A stretch of 64,000 bases of DNA, from assembly GCA_014526335.1 (NCBI GenBank), contig JACTAT010000001.1:1640111-1704110 (forward strand). The letters run 5' to 3'. Positions 1 to 20,947 of this stretch are shown here, piece after piece. Every line of letters begins with the position of its first letter. The stretch's first letter is position 1. This DNA comes from Chrysaora quinquecirrha (taxonomy: Eukaryota; Cnidaria; Scyphozoa; Semaeostomeae; Pelagiidae). A program made the translations under genes and the position numbers. The notes beneath the pieces are model-generated. The model ran no database searches. It saw only the letters and a list, made by a program, of their open reading frames with translations, and was not told where the DNA came from.

Positions 1-203
1 AGCATAAGCTTTCTTTAGCATAAGCCTTGTTTATGATTCAGTCCTTTCGTGTTCTGTCTTATGTTGTACCAATTTACCTTGATAAAAATTCCGAAATAAT
101 CGCTGTATAGATAATTTTTAGCACAAGCTTTCTTTAGCATAAGCCTTGTCTATACTTCATTCCTTTGGTGTTCTGTCTTATGTTATACCAATTTATCTTT
201 ACA
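1..203. repeat. Direct duplication of about 85 bp
   Basis: Two similar copies at about 1-85 and 119-203 share the blocks CTTTCTTTAGCATAAGCC and GTGTTCTGTCTTATGTT, about 118 bp apart. The first copy runs off the window edge, so more units may lie upstream. No coding potential is seen. Confidence 0.7.
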
Positions 204-643
204 AAAGACTAAAAGTACTGAAATCACTGATGTTGTGATGTATAGATTAATTTGTACCTCTCCGCCTCTCTCTTCAATATTTCTGTACATCTGATGCGAA
301 ATCTCAATCGATTTATTGGTTTTCATTTCAAAGACATGTATCACTCAGGCAACAATTTTCAATCCACCACCTGTAATCGATAATTCCCTAACTGTGTGCC
401 GATCAATCGAAAAACTTTCTCCTACTGATTCGGTATTGTCCGTAAATAAATTTCATTTAATATTAAGGCATATATTTGTTTATTTTATCTGAAAAATGCT
501 CGTTTCGTAGTTTCACAAGAGATTGGCAGTGTTAATAAAAGTAGCTATTCAAGTAAATGTTTACTTTGATACATTAAGAGAATTTGGCACTGTGTTTGTT
601 TTTTTTGCAGATGTTTCATACCCAATTCTATTCATTTTCTTCT

Positions 644-816
644 ACTTATTACAAGAGTCGTAGTTATCGCTTTTGAAGGTGATTTGGTAGACTTGCTACA
701 AGTTCGTAACTTTCGCTCACATTGAATTAGCCTAAATTAATCTGGTTGTTCGCTTCAGTTCAGTCAATTCAGTTCAGTGCAATACAATTCAATAGCGATA
801 ACTACGACTCGTTTAA
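644..816. mobile_element. GACTTATTAC-family MITE, copy 1
   Basis: The left end contains GAGTCGTAGTTATCGC and the right end its inverted complement GCGATAACTACGACTC. There is no ORF, so this is a non-autonomous inverted-repeat element. Related copies lie at 856-1087, 17543-17680 and 55953-56081. The target duplication is not clear. Confidence 0.65.
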
Positions 817-855
817 TCGGTTTGATGAATTGCTAGATGATCAGACAATTTTTTA

Positions 856-1087
856 GACTTATTACCTGAGTCGTAAGTTTCCGCTCTTCCACCACCCCGA
901 TACCTTACTACAGCTACGACTCAAAAAAGAACAGTTGAAAAAATTGAGCGATCTCACTTTAGTTTTAGCCTCGTTTTCATGAGTAATAACTGGGACTCAA
1001 GTAAGTCTATAATCTAACCGAACAGCTGCTTTCTTTAGGGTTGTTGTTATTGCTGTTTACGGAAAGTGGGACTTGTGTAATAAGTCT
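856..1087. mobile_element. GACTTATTAC-family MITE, copy 2
   Basis: It begins GACTTATTACCTGAGTCGT and ends with the near-complement GGGACTTGTGTAATAAGTC. An internal AGTAATAACTGGGACTC block near 981 repeats the terminal motif, so this copy may be composite. It lies only 40 bp from copy 1. Confidence 0.6.
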
Positions 1088-1787
1088 ATGCATGCTTTAG
1101 CCTAAACAAACTTCCCTAGTGTTTTTGATAGAGCTGGAGTTTGGAAATAACAAGGGGATGGGAAAATTTTCAGAATTCAAATTGAGGGGGCAACGGGGCA
1201 TACAAGTTTTTATTTTATAAGAAAGTGTTTTTGGTCAGTATTGGAACTTTCTAAGATATTTCATGTTTTCAATACCAAAGCTTTTCTTGACTTTCTTAGC
1301 AAAAATTTTGGAATGCAGTATTTCTGCGAATGCACAGTTTAGGGAACTGTAGAAATTGCTCAAATACCATGTTTTCCATAGAAAATAATCATAACACTCG
1401 TTTAATGGCAAGATGAACGAATGAACAGAAGAGAGAAAATAACATACAGAACATTAAGAGTGAAAATATGAAACAGAACTTTCTTCAGTTTGAAGAATTC
1501 GGTGTTGAACGTTTTTACATTTTCAAGAAAATGAGCACTATTATTTTCTTATACAAGATGGATTATTATTGGATTATTATCATCTTAATTTCTTATAAAC
1601 CACTTTCTTTAAAAACGTGCTGGCAAATGAACTGAACGTTTTACTGAACATGCCACTAAGCATTCTATACTATGATCAGTGCCAAGTGGCCAAATTAACT
1701 GAACATTACACTGAACATTTCAGGGCCTCTTTTAAGGGGATAAAACTAGGGGGGCAAAAATCTAAGGGGAACTATTGTGCTATTGTT

Positions 1788-2287
1788 NNNNNNNNNNNNN
1801 NNNNNNNNNNNNNNNNNNNNNNNNNNNNNNNNNNNNNNNNNNNNNNNNNNNNNNNNNNNNNNNNNNNNNNNNNNNNNNNNNNNNNNNNNNNNNNNNNNNN
1901 NNNNNNNNNNNNNNNNNNNNNNNNNNNNNNNNNNNNNNNNNNNNNNNNNNNNNNNNNNNNNNNNNNNNNNNNNNNNNNNNNNNNNNNNNNNNNNNNNNNN
2001 NNNNNNNNNNNNNNNNNNNNNNNNNNNNNNNNNNNNNNNNNNNNNNNNNNNNNNNNNNNNNNNNNNNNNNNNNNNNNNNNNNNNNNNNNNNNNNNNNNNN
2101 NNNNNNNNNNNNNNNNNNNNNNNNNNNNNNNNNNNNNNNNNNNNNNNNNNNNNNNNNNNNNNNNNNNNNNNNNNNNNNNNNNNNNNNNNNNNNNNNNNNN
2201 NNNNNNNNNNNNNNNNNNNNNNNNNNNNNNNNNNNNNNNNNNNNNNNNNNNNNNNNNNNNNNNNNNNNNNNNNNNNNNNNNNNNNNN
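1788..2287. other. Assembly gap of 500 Ns
   Basis: The run of Ns is exactly 500 bases long, the same as the gap at 19310-19809. This indicates a fixed-size placeholder for an unknown distance rather than a measured gap. Reading frames that cross it are meaningless. Confidence 0.97.
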
Positions 2288-2534
2288 TTAGTCGATTCTA
2301 TTCCTTTTTGACCTGTGTAAACGGAAAGACTGCCCCTTGCGCTCTATTAGAAATTTATTTGCACTCCTATATTAATCATACTGTTCTTCACGCTCCCGCT
2401 GTATCCCACTAGATGATTGGCGTTCAAAATACGGTTCCAGTTCTGCGTCACTTTTCTAATTGGTGCATTTCGAGCCAATCTTGTCTACGTCAAATTTTCG
2501 CAGTTTCTTTCCTGTAAACTCGGAGAAGGGTATG

Positions 2535-2612
2535 ACAAGGTGAAGGTGAAGGTAAACTGGTGTAATTAGCGGCAGTCGCCAGAATCTCAGTAGTAGGTTA
2601 ACTAATCGAGAT
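2535..2612 (-). mobile_element. tRNA-derived SINE family 3, fragment
   Basis: Read on the minus strand, this fragment has the TTAGTTAACCTACTACTG block followed by a tract of TTCACCTTCACC repeats. The same tail accompanies the tRNA-like heads at 11715-11905 and 54418-54600. Only the 3' part of the element is present. Confidence 0.45.
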
Positions 2613-2853
2613 ATTTTTCATTTTTTTCCATTTTTAATTATTTATAACAGGGTAAAGTTATTGATTTCTAGTTAAAACTGCTTAAAAACTGCCCTGTAAA
2701 AATAAAAGTATAAAGCCTGAAACTTACGAGTTAATATACAGTAACGTTAAAAGAATAACAACGTAAATGAAATTTTAGATTGGGTTTTTTCTGAAATTTT
2801 CAAGACAAGATTGAAATTTTTTGAAACTTTTCCTCACCATCCAGTGTTATTAG

Positions 2854-3286
2854 GAGGGGGTGTTTGGGGGGTCTGGAAACCGTAAATCCGCTCAAAATTT
2901 GTTCAAAAACCGTAAAACCGTGCAAAATTTCGAAAAGAACCGCATGGCGCAATTTTAGCCTCCCTTTTCACAAAAATTTCACAGAGAATCTATTAGAACT
3001 GTAGGTTCGTCAAGTTTTACTGTTCACTTCACGTTTTTGAGACATTTTCCTCCAATAACAATTTTTGTTTTCATTGCGGGCTAACCTGACGCTTCACCCA
3101 GTCGGCACTCAGTACCAAAACGTAAAATCTTAGTCAAAAACCGGAAAAATTATCCAAAAATGCCGTAAAACCGTTCACCGACGAAATTTTGAAAACCGAA
3201 AATCCGTGTAATTTTTCGAGAAAAACCGAAAATCCGAGCAGAAATATTGGCAAAACCGTGTAACCGTAAAACCCAAACACCCCCTC
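2854..3286. mobile_element. MITE with GAGGGGGTGTTT ends and TATTAG target duplication
   Basis: The element begins GAGGGGGTGTTTGG and ends CCAAACACCCCCTC, an inverted repeat flanked on both sides by TATTAG (2848-2853 and 3287-3292). The interior near both ends is a degenerate series of AACCGTAAA-type motifs. No transposase is present. A 6-bp duplication is unusual for common MITE classes; I do not assign a superfamily. Confidence 0.65.
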
Positions 3287-3867
3287 TATTAGCTGCCAAA
3301 ACTTTAGGTGTCCATAACAGTTACAGTTAGGTAGTTTCAGGGCATGACGAGAGCAAGTGCTTCCGTACCAGCGAATCGTATTTGTATTTGCATCTGAGCA
3401 ACAGCCAAGCCACGCCCGTGTGTTAAAAGCAAGACCCATTTTTGTCTGCAAAAAACCGAGCTACACTCTAAACTCAGTCGATAAGTCCAAGCTAGGGCCC
3501 TGAAGAGAATAGATTTAATTTCATTGGATCTTACATTTACATACCACATGAAGAGAGTTTCTTGGCACTTGAAGGAGGCACGCAAGATCTGTGAATGCTT
3601 CATCGATTACTTGTTGAGTACCAAAGAAATTCTTATCCATGTAAAACAAATCTCTGAAAAATGTGATTATGAACTGACGTAGCTTTTTAAAATCATCTTC
3701 GAAAAGCGCATTAGCGTTCAACTAACTCCGGAACTATGGTGTATCTGGTACAATTGCTTGCAAGAAAAACATAGCAGTACACGTTGCTAAGAGCGGTACC
3801 TCTTATTAGAGGAGTAGTAGTTTAGTGTTGCTCCAGCTAATGCCTCGATTGCAATATGAATCGCGAA

Positions 3868-4862
3868 AAGCCAGCTAAGCATCGAGGCAGGACGGTTGGG
3901 TCGAAAAAGGTTGCCTAAGCAACGAGGCTGGCCCGTCTCAGTCCAGAAAAGCCCTCACAGATAGAGAAAAGCCTGCCAAGAGAAGAGGCTGGCCTGTCTC
4001 AGTCGAAAAAAGCCTGCACGTGTCAAGAAAAGCCGGCTAAGCGACGTGGCTGGCCCGTCTCAGTCGAGAAAAGCCGGGTGAGCGACGTGGCTGGCCCGTC
4101 TTAGTCGAGAAAAACCCGCAGGGGTCGAAAAAGCCGGGTAAGCGACGAGGCTGGCCCGTCTCAGTCGCAAAAGCCCGCATGGGTCGGGAAAAGCCGGCTA
4201 AGCGTCGAAGATGGCCCGTCTTAGTCGAGAAATCCCCGCAGGTGTCGAAAAAAGCCGGCTAAGCGACTTGGCTGGCCCGTCTCAGCCGAGAAAAGCCAGG
4301 ACGTGTCAAGAAAAGCCGGCTAAGCGACTTGGCTGGCCCGTCTCAGTCGAGAAAAGCCAGGATGTGTCAAGAAAAGCCGGCTAAGCGACGAGGCTCGCCT
4401 GTCTCAGTCGAGAAAAGCCCGCACGGGTCGAGAAAAGCCGGCCAAGAGACAAGGCTGGCCCGTCTCAGTCGAGAAAGGCCCGCATAGGTCAAGAAAAGCC
4501 GGCCAAGAGACGAGGCTGGCCTGTCTAAGTCAAGAAAAGCCCGCATGGCTCGAGAAAAGCCGGCAAAGAGACGAGCATGGACCGTCTCAGTAGAGAAAAG
4601 CCCGCAATGGTCGAGAAAATCCGGCTTAGAGACGTGGATGGCCCCTCTAAGTCGAGAAAAGCCGGCTAAGCGACGAGGCTCACCCGTCTCAGTCGAAAAA
4701 AGCCCGCACGGGTCGAGAAAAGCCGGCCAAGAGACGCGGCTGGCCCGTCTCAGTCGAGAAAAGCCCGCATAGGTCAAGGAAAGCCGATTAAGCGACGCGG
4801 TCGGCCCGTCTAAGTCGAAAAAAGCCGGCTAAGCGACGAGGCTGGCCCGTCTCGGTCAGAAA
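3868..4862. repeat. GC-rich minisatellite, unit about 60 bp
   Basis: There are roughly 16 tandem units with the core GGCCCGTCTCAGTCGAGAAA followed by AGCCGGCTAAGCGACGAGGC. The block is much richer in G+C than the AT-rich DNA around it. Because the unit length is close to a multiple of three, it gives open reading frames on both strands (for example 4367-4777 minus and 4545-4772 plus). The repeated peptide they encode is a by-product of the array; I see no splice or start context supporting a gene. Confidence 0.85.
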
Positions 4863-5094
4863 ATAAATTGCTAACATCAAGGTAGTAAAAATCCAAAATC
4901 TAATTACTAACTTACCGTTTTGTTGCATAGCTATTTGTTTGTAGTAGCTTATAGCACATTGATAAGGCTCTGAGCATTACGGCTAAAAGTAATTTTCAAA
5001 GTCACTTTTTAATTTGAATATCGACATATCCATACTTCATTAACGACAACATTATCTGATATCGACTATCTAACAAAATAACTAAATAATGAAT

Positions 5095-5303
5095 GCGCTA
5101 ACCAACCAACCAACTAGCTAACGTGCGTACTAACTAAGTAATTAATTAACTCACTAGCTAACTACGTAACTAATTAACTAACTAACTAACTAAATAACTT
5201 ACTAACTAACTAACTAACTAACTAACCAACTAACCAACTAACCAACTAACTAACTAACTAACTAGCTAACTAGCTAACTAACTAACTAACTAACTAACGA
5301 ACG

Positions 5304-5338
<35 letters not shown>

Positions 5339-5460
5339 GAACTAACTAACTTAACTAGCTAGCTAACTAACTAGTTTACTAACTAACTAACTATATAACT
5401 AACTAACTAACTAACAAACCAACTAACTAACTAACTAACCAACTAACTAACTAACTAACC

Positions 5461-5558
<98 letters not shown>

Positions 5559-5700
5559 TTAACTAATTAACCAAGTAACTAACTAACTAACTTACTTACT
5601 AACTAACTAAGTAGCTAACTAATTAACCAAGTAGCTAACTAACTAACTAACTAACAAACGAACCAACTAACTAACTAACTAAATAATTAACTATATTACT
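5095..5700. repeat. (CTAA)n tetranucleotide tract
   Basis: About 600 bp of CTAA/AACT repeats are interspersed with CCAA, CTAG and TTAA variants. Longer tracts of the same motif occur at 9488-9995 and 15772-16662. The motif is not a metazoan telomere repeat. Confidence 0.9.
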
Positions 5701-7404
5701 GTGCAACTTACCAAATTTATTAGCAGATGACTGATGATCCAAAGAAACTTCTGTTGTTTGTATTCCATCTTTCATTTCAAGCCCGATTCGATTGTTATAT
5801 CTATGATGGAAAAATTTATAAGAAATATATTTGTAATTTAAATATATATAAAATGAATTCGGAATTTGAAAAGTTGATGAAATAACCTTGTATTTCTCTC
5901 GTTTCCTCTTTTGTTGAATGAAAATTTCATCGGTTTTCCATCAGTAAGATCTCTCAATAAGTTTTCAACCAAACCTTCTATTTTCGTTAGAATTTCTTGT
6001 CTGAAAGTTAAAGTGCAGCGCTAAATTCTGTATAGACTAACTCAAAGAGTATACATTTTCATCTTCATTGAAATAAAATGACCATGAACCATGTAACATT
6101 CAAGTGAAGTTATTATTTTTTAAAAGACATCTAGCTCCTATCCTACCTTGTCAAAGTTTTATTGGTTTGAAATATGTTATCCCTTTTCTGTTGTCCAAAG
6201 ACAACTTGATTTGTGTCTTCAATCAACGCAAGACTTTCTCGAAGATCATTCAATTTCATCCAAAATTCACTGCCAAATGAGGAACGATGGCTTGCCTGCA
6301 TTTCAACGTCCATGTTTTGTTTCTGAGACGTGGTTGGAAGATAATGAAGGTTTAGTAGAAAATGTTAAGATATTTTCTGATATTTTGTAATGAGGAAGTA
6401 AAAGTTTTATTTCGTTTTGTTGATCAAACTCACGCAAGACTTCTTGAATTTCCCGCTTTATTTTCGACTAGTTTCCAGTCCTAACCACAAATGACGTCAT
6501 TTCGAGAAAAACACACAAGATAACATGCATTGATTTCAGCAAGATTTCAGGAAAAGGGGCACCGCAAGTAACTCCCACCTTTTAATCTAAACAAACTTCC
6601 CTCGCTCCACGGCTCACTGCACTGACTGCAGTCACCTGTTTCCCTATTCTGAGCTGGATGAAACTCAGCAGTGTAGGTGTTTCAGTGGTTCACCCAGACC
6701 ATAGGTTAAAAAGGTTCAGTTCCTTTGCCCCCTTGCCCCCTTTTGCCATCAATCTTTGACCAAGATCCCTGCTAATTTTGGTGCATACTTTCTGTTGTCA
6801 TCAAACAGTTGACATCTTGAAAAAGCTTTGGGAGGACGAAATTGTTGCAGGACAACAATGTTTTCATCGAATAAAAAAAGCAAAAATGCTAAAAAGAGAG
6901 AAACCAAGCCTAACAATGACATGATGAATATGGTATGCATCTGCATAGAATGCTTTAAATTGTGACTTTGCTACAGAGAATGTCTATATGTGATCTTAAA
7001 CGGCCAACAAACAAACTAGAATCGAAGCGTTCGTTTTAGGCCCTACAATTATATAGCTAGGTACCACATACGCGCACCCTCCCTTGCCCTTTGCTCCCTT
7101 CTTCTCATCCTGACCTGGTAAGAGAAGGTAAGCTTTCCTAGTCCTAGGGGTCTCTGCAAATTTGCAAATTTAAAAACTCTTAGAATTCTTATAAAATTCT
7201 AGCTAATACCCATGCTTTTACTGTGTAAATGTTGACCAAATTTAGAGGGCTATCCCACGATTTGGAAATTATTGTATGGTGCAGCTAGGCGCACTTGCTG
7301 GGCACCGTGATCCTCGTGTATCTGGTGATCATCTCCCAGTCAAGGACTTTGAAATCACCAACAGATCAGATGATTATCCCCCAATGTGCCCCATACTAGG
7401 GAGT

Positions 7405-7818
7405 GTGGCAGTTCCCGACGAGATCTCGTGCGTGCAGAAGCAAAATTTCAGGCGTGCACGCATGCACTTCGCAGAAAATTTGTTGTCAGGCGTGCGTGTC
7501 TTTAAATTTAAATATATTTGGCAGCTATAACTACACTTAAACAACAGCATTAGGCCTACTCATTAAATGTAAATATAGCGCTAAAATCAACCTTTTTGCA
7601 AAAAACGAAATTAAGTGATGTTTTAAGCATAACTTTGATAATAATATCTTATTTTTCAATGCTTCACCTTGAAATAGACTAATAATTGGGTAGGGTTCTT
7701 TGCTGCTTTTTATCGATTTTCAGACAATTGCTAGCTATGCGTGCAAAGCACTTTTTAGGTGTGCATTCATTGAACCTTAGAATTTATCTCGTGCGTGCAG
7801 TTGCCATACTCCTCAGGG
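7405..7818. mobile_element. Inverted-end element, possible MITE
   Basis: The left end (GGGAGTGTGGCAGTT...CTCGTGCGTGCAG) is complementary to the right end (CTCGTGCGTGCAGTTGCCATACTCC). The interior is AT-rich and non-coding apart from chance frames. I could not define a target duplication, so the exact boundaries are approximate. Confidence 0.5.
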
Positions 7819-8657
7819 AATGTGCCAGCTTCACTGCAGAGTCAGGCGATTGCACATCCGAGTTTTCAATAGAAAAATTGGCTAACAATCGGATGAAACA
7901 ATAGAAAGGGGCCCTTGGATCCCCAAGATCTCATTGAAAAAGACCATACTCTGCAACCAGTGTGCCAGACTGGAATCTTTGCACACCAACAAACCTTCAT
8001 TGTTTGGAAGCTGGTGCACTGATGGCTATTGTTTTTCAAACAATAGGGGTATCATTTTCTATTGTTTTAGCCAAAATAGCCCACCAAAGTTCTTTAGTGG
8101 GCACATCAAAGTTTCCTAGCAAGCAATGTGGAGACTGAAATCAACGAACCGAGACTGCAGCTACATTCAGGGGTACACCTCAAAGAATCAACTATGGGGG
8201 GTTTTGCCCAGTAACAGTGATTGCCAATGCAGCTAGTTGGCCTTAGCCCGACATTTGAGATAAGTCATCTCTTGGTAATTTACTGTATCATCTTTTGCCC
8301 AGCCTCTGAAATCGTTTTGCCCACAATCTGAAAGGAGTGTTCACCAGTTAAAATGGGGGCTCTGCCCTAAACCCCAAAACCCCAGTTGCATCACACATTC
8401 ATAGTGTCTATTTCTGGGATAAATGATAACCAATAATAATTAACGTAGCTGGGCCAATAGTCCATTGGCAATGCATTGGTGGCTTGGCAGACAACCAGGA
8501 TAATTTTTTTATAACCATTTAGTACCTATTGGTTGAATTTCAGTTTTCCAAAGATCGAAAATGTGAAACTCAGAGTAGCAACATGAGGAAAATAAAACTA
8601 AAGACTAAAAATGTCTTGTTTTTAATCTGACATTATTGTAATTTTTTTCTTATAAAG

Positions 8658-19220
<10,563 letters not shown>

Positions 19221-19309
19221 GTGAGTCATTCTTGTTCCCTTTTCGTTCTTCAGAAGGCAAATAATAAACAATATGTTAACATGCTCCTCATCGTTCCATT
19301 TATACGGTA

Positions 19310-19809
19310 NNNNNNNNNNNNNNNNNNNNNNNNNNNNNNNNNNNNNNNNNNNNNNNNNNNNNNNNNNNNNNNNNNNNNNNNNNNNNNNNNNNNNNNNNNN
19401 NNNNNNNNNNNNNNNNNNNNNNNNNNNNNNNNNNNNNNNNNNNNNNNNNNNNNNNNNNNNNNNNNNNNNNNNNNNNNNNNNNNNNNNNNNNNNNNNNNNN
19501 NNNNNNNNNNNNNNNNNNNNNNNNNNNNNNNNNNNNNNNNNNNNNNNNNNNNNNNNNNNNNNNNNNNNNNNNNNNNNNNNNNNNNNNNNNNNNNNNNNNN
19601 NNNNNNNNNNNNNNNNNNNNNNNNNNNNNNNNNNNNNNNNNNNNNNNNNNNNNNNNNNNNNNNNNNNNNNNNNNNNNNNNNNNNNNNNNNNNNNNNNNNN
19701 NNNNNNNNNNNNNNNNNNNNNNNNNNNNNNNNNNNNNNNNNNNNNNNNNNNNNNNNNNNNNNNNNNNNNNNNNNNNNNNNNNNNNNNNNNNNNNNNNNNN
19801 NNNNNNNNN
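19310..19809. other. Assembly gap of 500 Ns between CC2D1 and DSCC1
   Basis: The run is exactly 500 Ns. CC2D1 breaks off 90 bp before it and only the 3' half of DSCC1 follows it. The placeholder therefore hides a large amount of sequence, or the two flanks do not belong together. Confidence 0.97.
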
Positions 19810-20200
19810 TCAATTTGCAAATCAAGCAAAATGCTTGACTGTTTAGCTGAATCGCAAAATATTGTTCGTCCTATATTTTTGGCTTGATCCAAGCATAAAA
19901 TGTTTCTGAAGGTTTCAAAAACATTGTTTAGCGAATTCTGCTTGTCAAGCAATGTTTTGTGATGTGACCGAACGTTCAAACATTGCTTGTAAAGCAAATC
20001 TCAAATGTTGGACTAACAATGTTTGATCGTTTCGCCAGGGCTTTAGGCGCCGCAAAATCGATCAAACTATCAAATAATGTTTGTCAAACATTTGAGATTT
20101 GCTTCATAAGCAATGTTTGGCCGTTCGACCACGTCACAAAACATTTCTGGAATAACAGAATTAGCTTGGCAATATACCAGTAATGTTTAATCATTTTTTT
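19810..20200. mobile_element. CAAACATTG-family element (partial)
   Basis: The segment carries alternating copies of CAAACATTGCTTG and TTTTGTGATGTGACC-type motifs and a TTCGCCAGGGCTTTAGGC end. The same vocabulary is shared with at least nine other places in the window. Its left part is lost in the gap. It has no coding content. Confidence 0.65.
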
Positions 20201-20396
20201 CATGCAAATACTTTTATATTTTCAGCGAAATAATTGAACATTGTCTTAGTTTATATGGTGAAAAACAAACGAATGGTATGATGTTATTTTATTTTTCTAA
20301 CTTAAGTAGTAAAACACTAGAGAAAGACGTGGTGATTATGAAGATTACAATATGAACTGAACACGCCAAAAAATATAGAAAAAAATTGCCGCAGAA

Positions 20397-20925
20397 TGAA
20401 GAATGAAATAAACATGTTGACGATTACACCATAAAATGGAAAAGTGAACATGCTGACGAATGCAGTATGAGATGAACATGCTGACGAATGCAGTATGAAA
20501 TGAACATGTTGACTAATGCTCCATAAAATGAACATGCTGACGAATGCACTATTTAATGAACATGCTGAAGGATGCACCATCAAATGAACATGCTGACGAT
20601 TGCACGATGAAGCAAACATGCTGAGGAATACAGTATGAAATGAACATGCTGACGAATACAGTAAGAAATGAACATTCTGACGAATGCAGAATGAAATGAA
20701 CATGCTGACCAATGCACTATTTAATGCTGAAGGATGCACCGTGAAATGAACATGTTGACGAATGCACGATGAAGCAAACTTGCTGAGGAATACAGTATGA
20801 AATGAACATGTTGAAGAATACAGTATGAAATGAACAGGCTGGCGAGACGAATACAATATGAAATGGTCACGCTGACGAATGCATTGTTAAACGAACATGC
20901 TTGGCGACTACATTATGAAATGAAA
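20397..20925. repeat. Minisatellite, unit about 28 bp
   Basis: Units of the form ATGAACATGCTGACGAATGC followed by AGTATGAA are repeated about 17-19 times with substitutions. A 179-codon minus-strand frame across it is a by-product of the repeat, not a gene. The array ends about 20 bp before the acceptor of the first visible DSCC1 exon. Confidence 0.85.
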
Positions 20926-20947
20926 ATGTTCTTTTTCTAAATTTCAG

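Larger units (their letters stand above)
1..8657. other. 5' flank with no recognised coding exon
   Basis: I find no exon here that I can assign to a protein family. The CC2D1 gene that begins at 8658 lacks its first coding exon (other family members begin with a short basic segment before the acidic stretch), so that exon and the promoter should lie somewhere in this flank, but I could not identify them. The stretch holds repeats (listed separately), a 500-N gap and AT-rich unique sequence at about 1090-1787, 5700-7400 and 7900-8650 in which I see nothing specific. Confidence 0.55.

Noticed and set aside
3868..4862. CRISPR array
   Set aside because: The units are contiguous tandem repeats without unique spacers, and the DNA is animal nuclear sequence.
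5095..5700. Telomeric repeat tract
   Set aside because: The motif is CTAA, not CCCTAA/TTAGGG, and it occurs inside introns as well.
20317..20856. 179-codon minus-strand frame
   Set aside because: It is the complement of the 28-bp minisatellite and shows only repeated short peptides.
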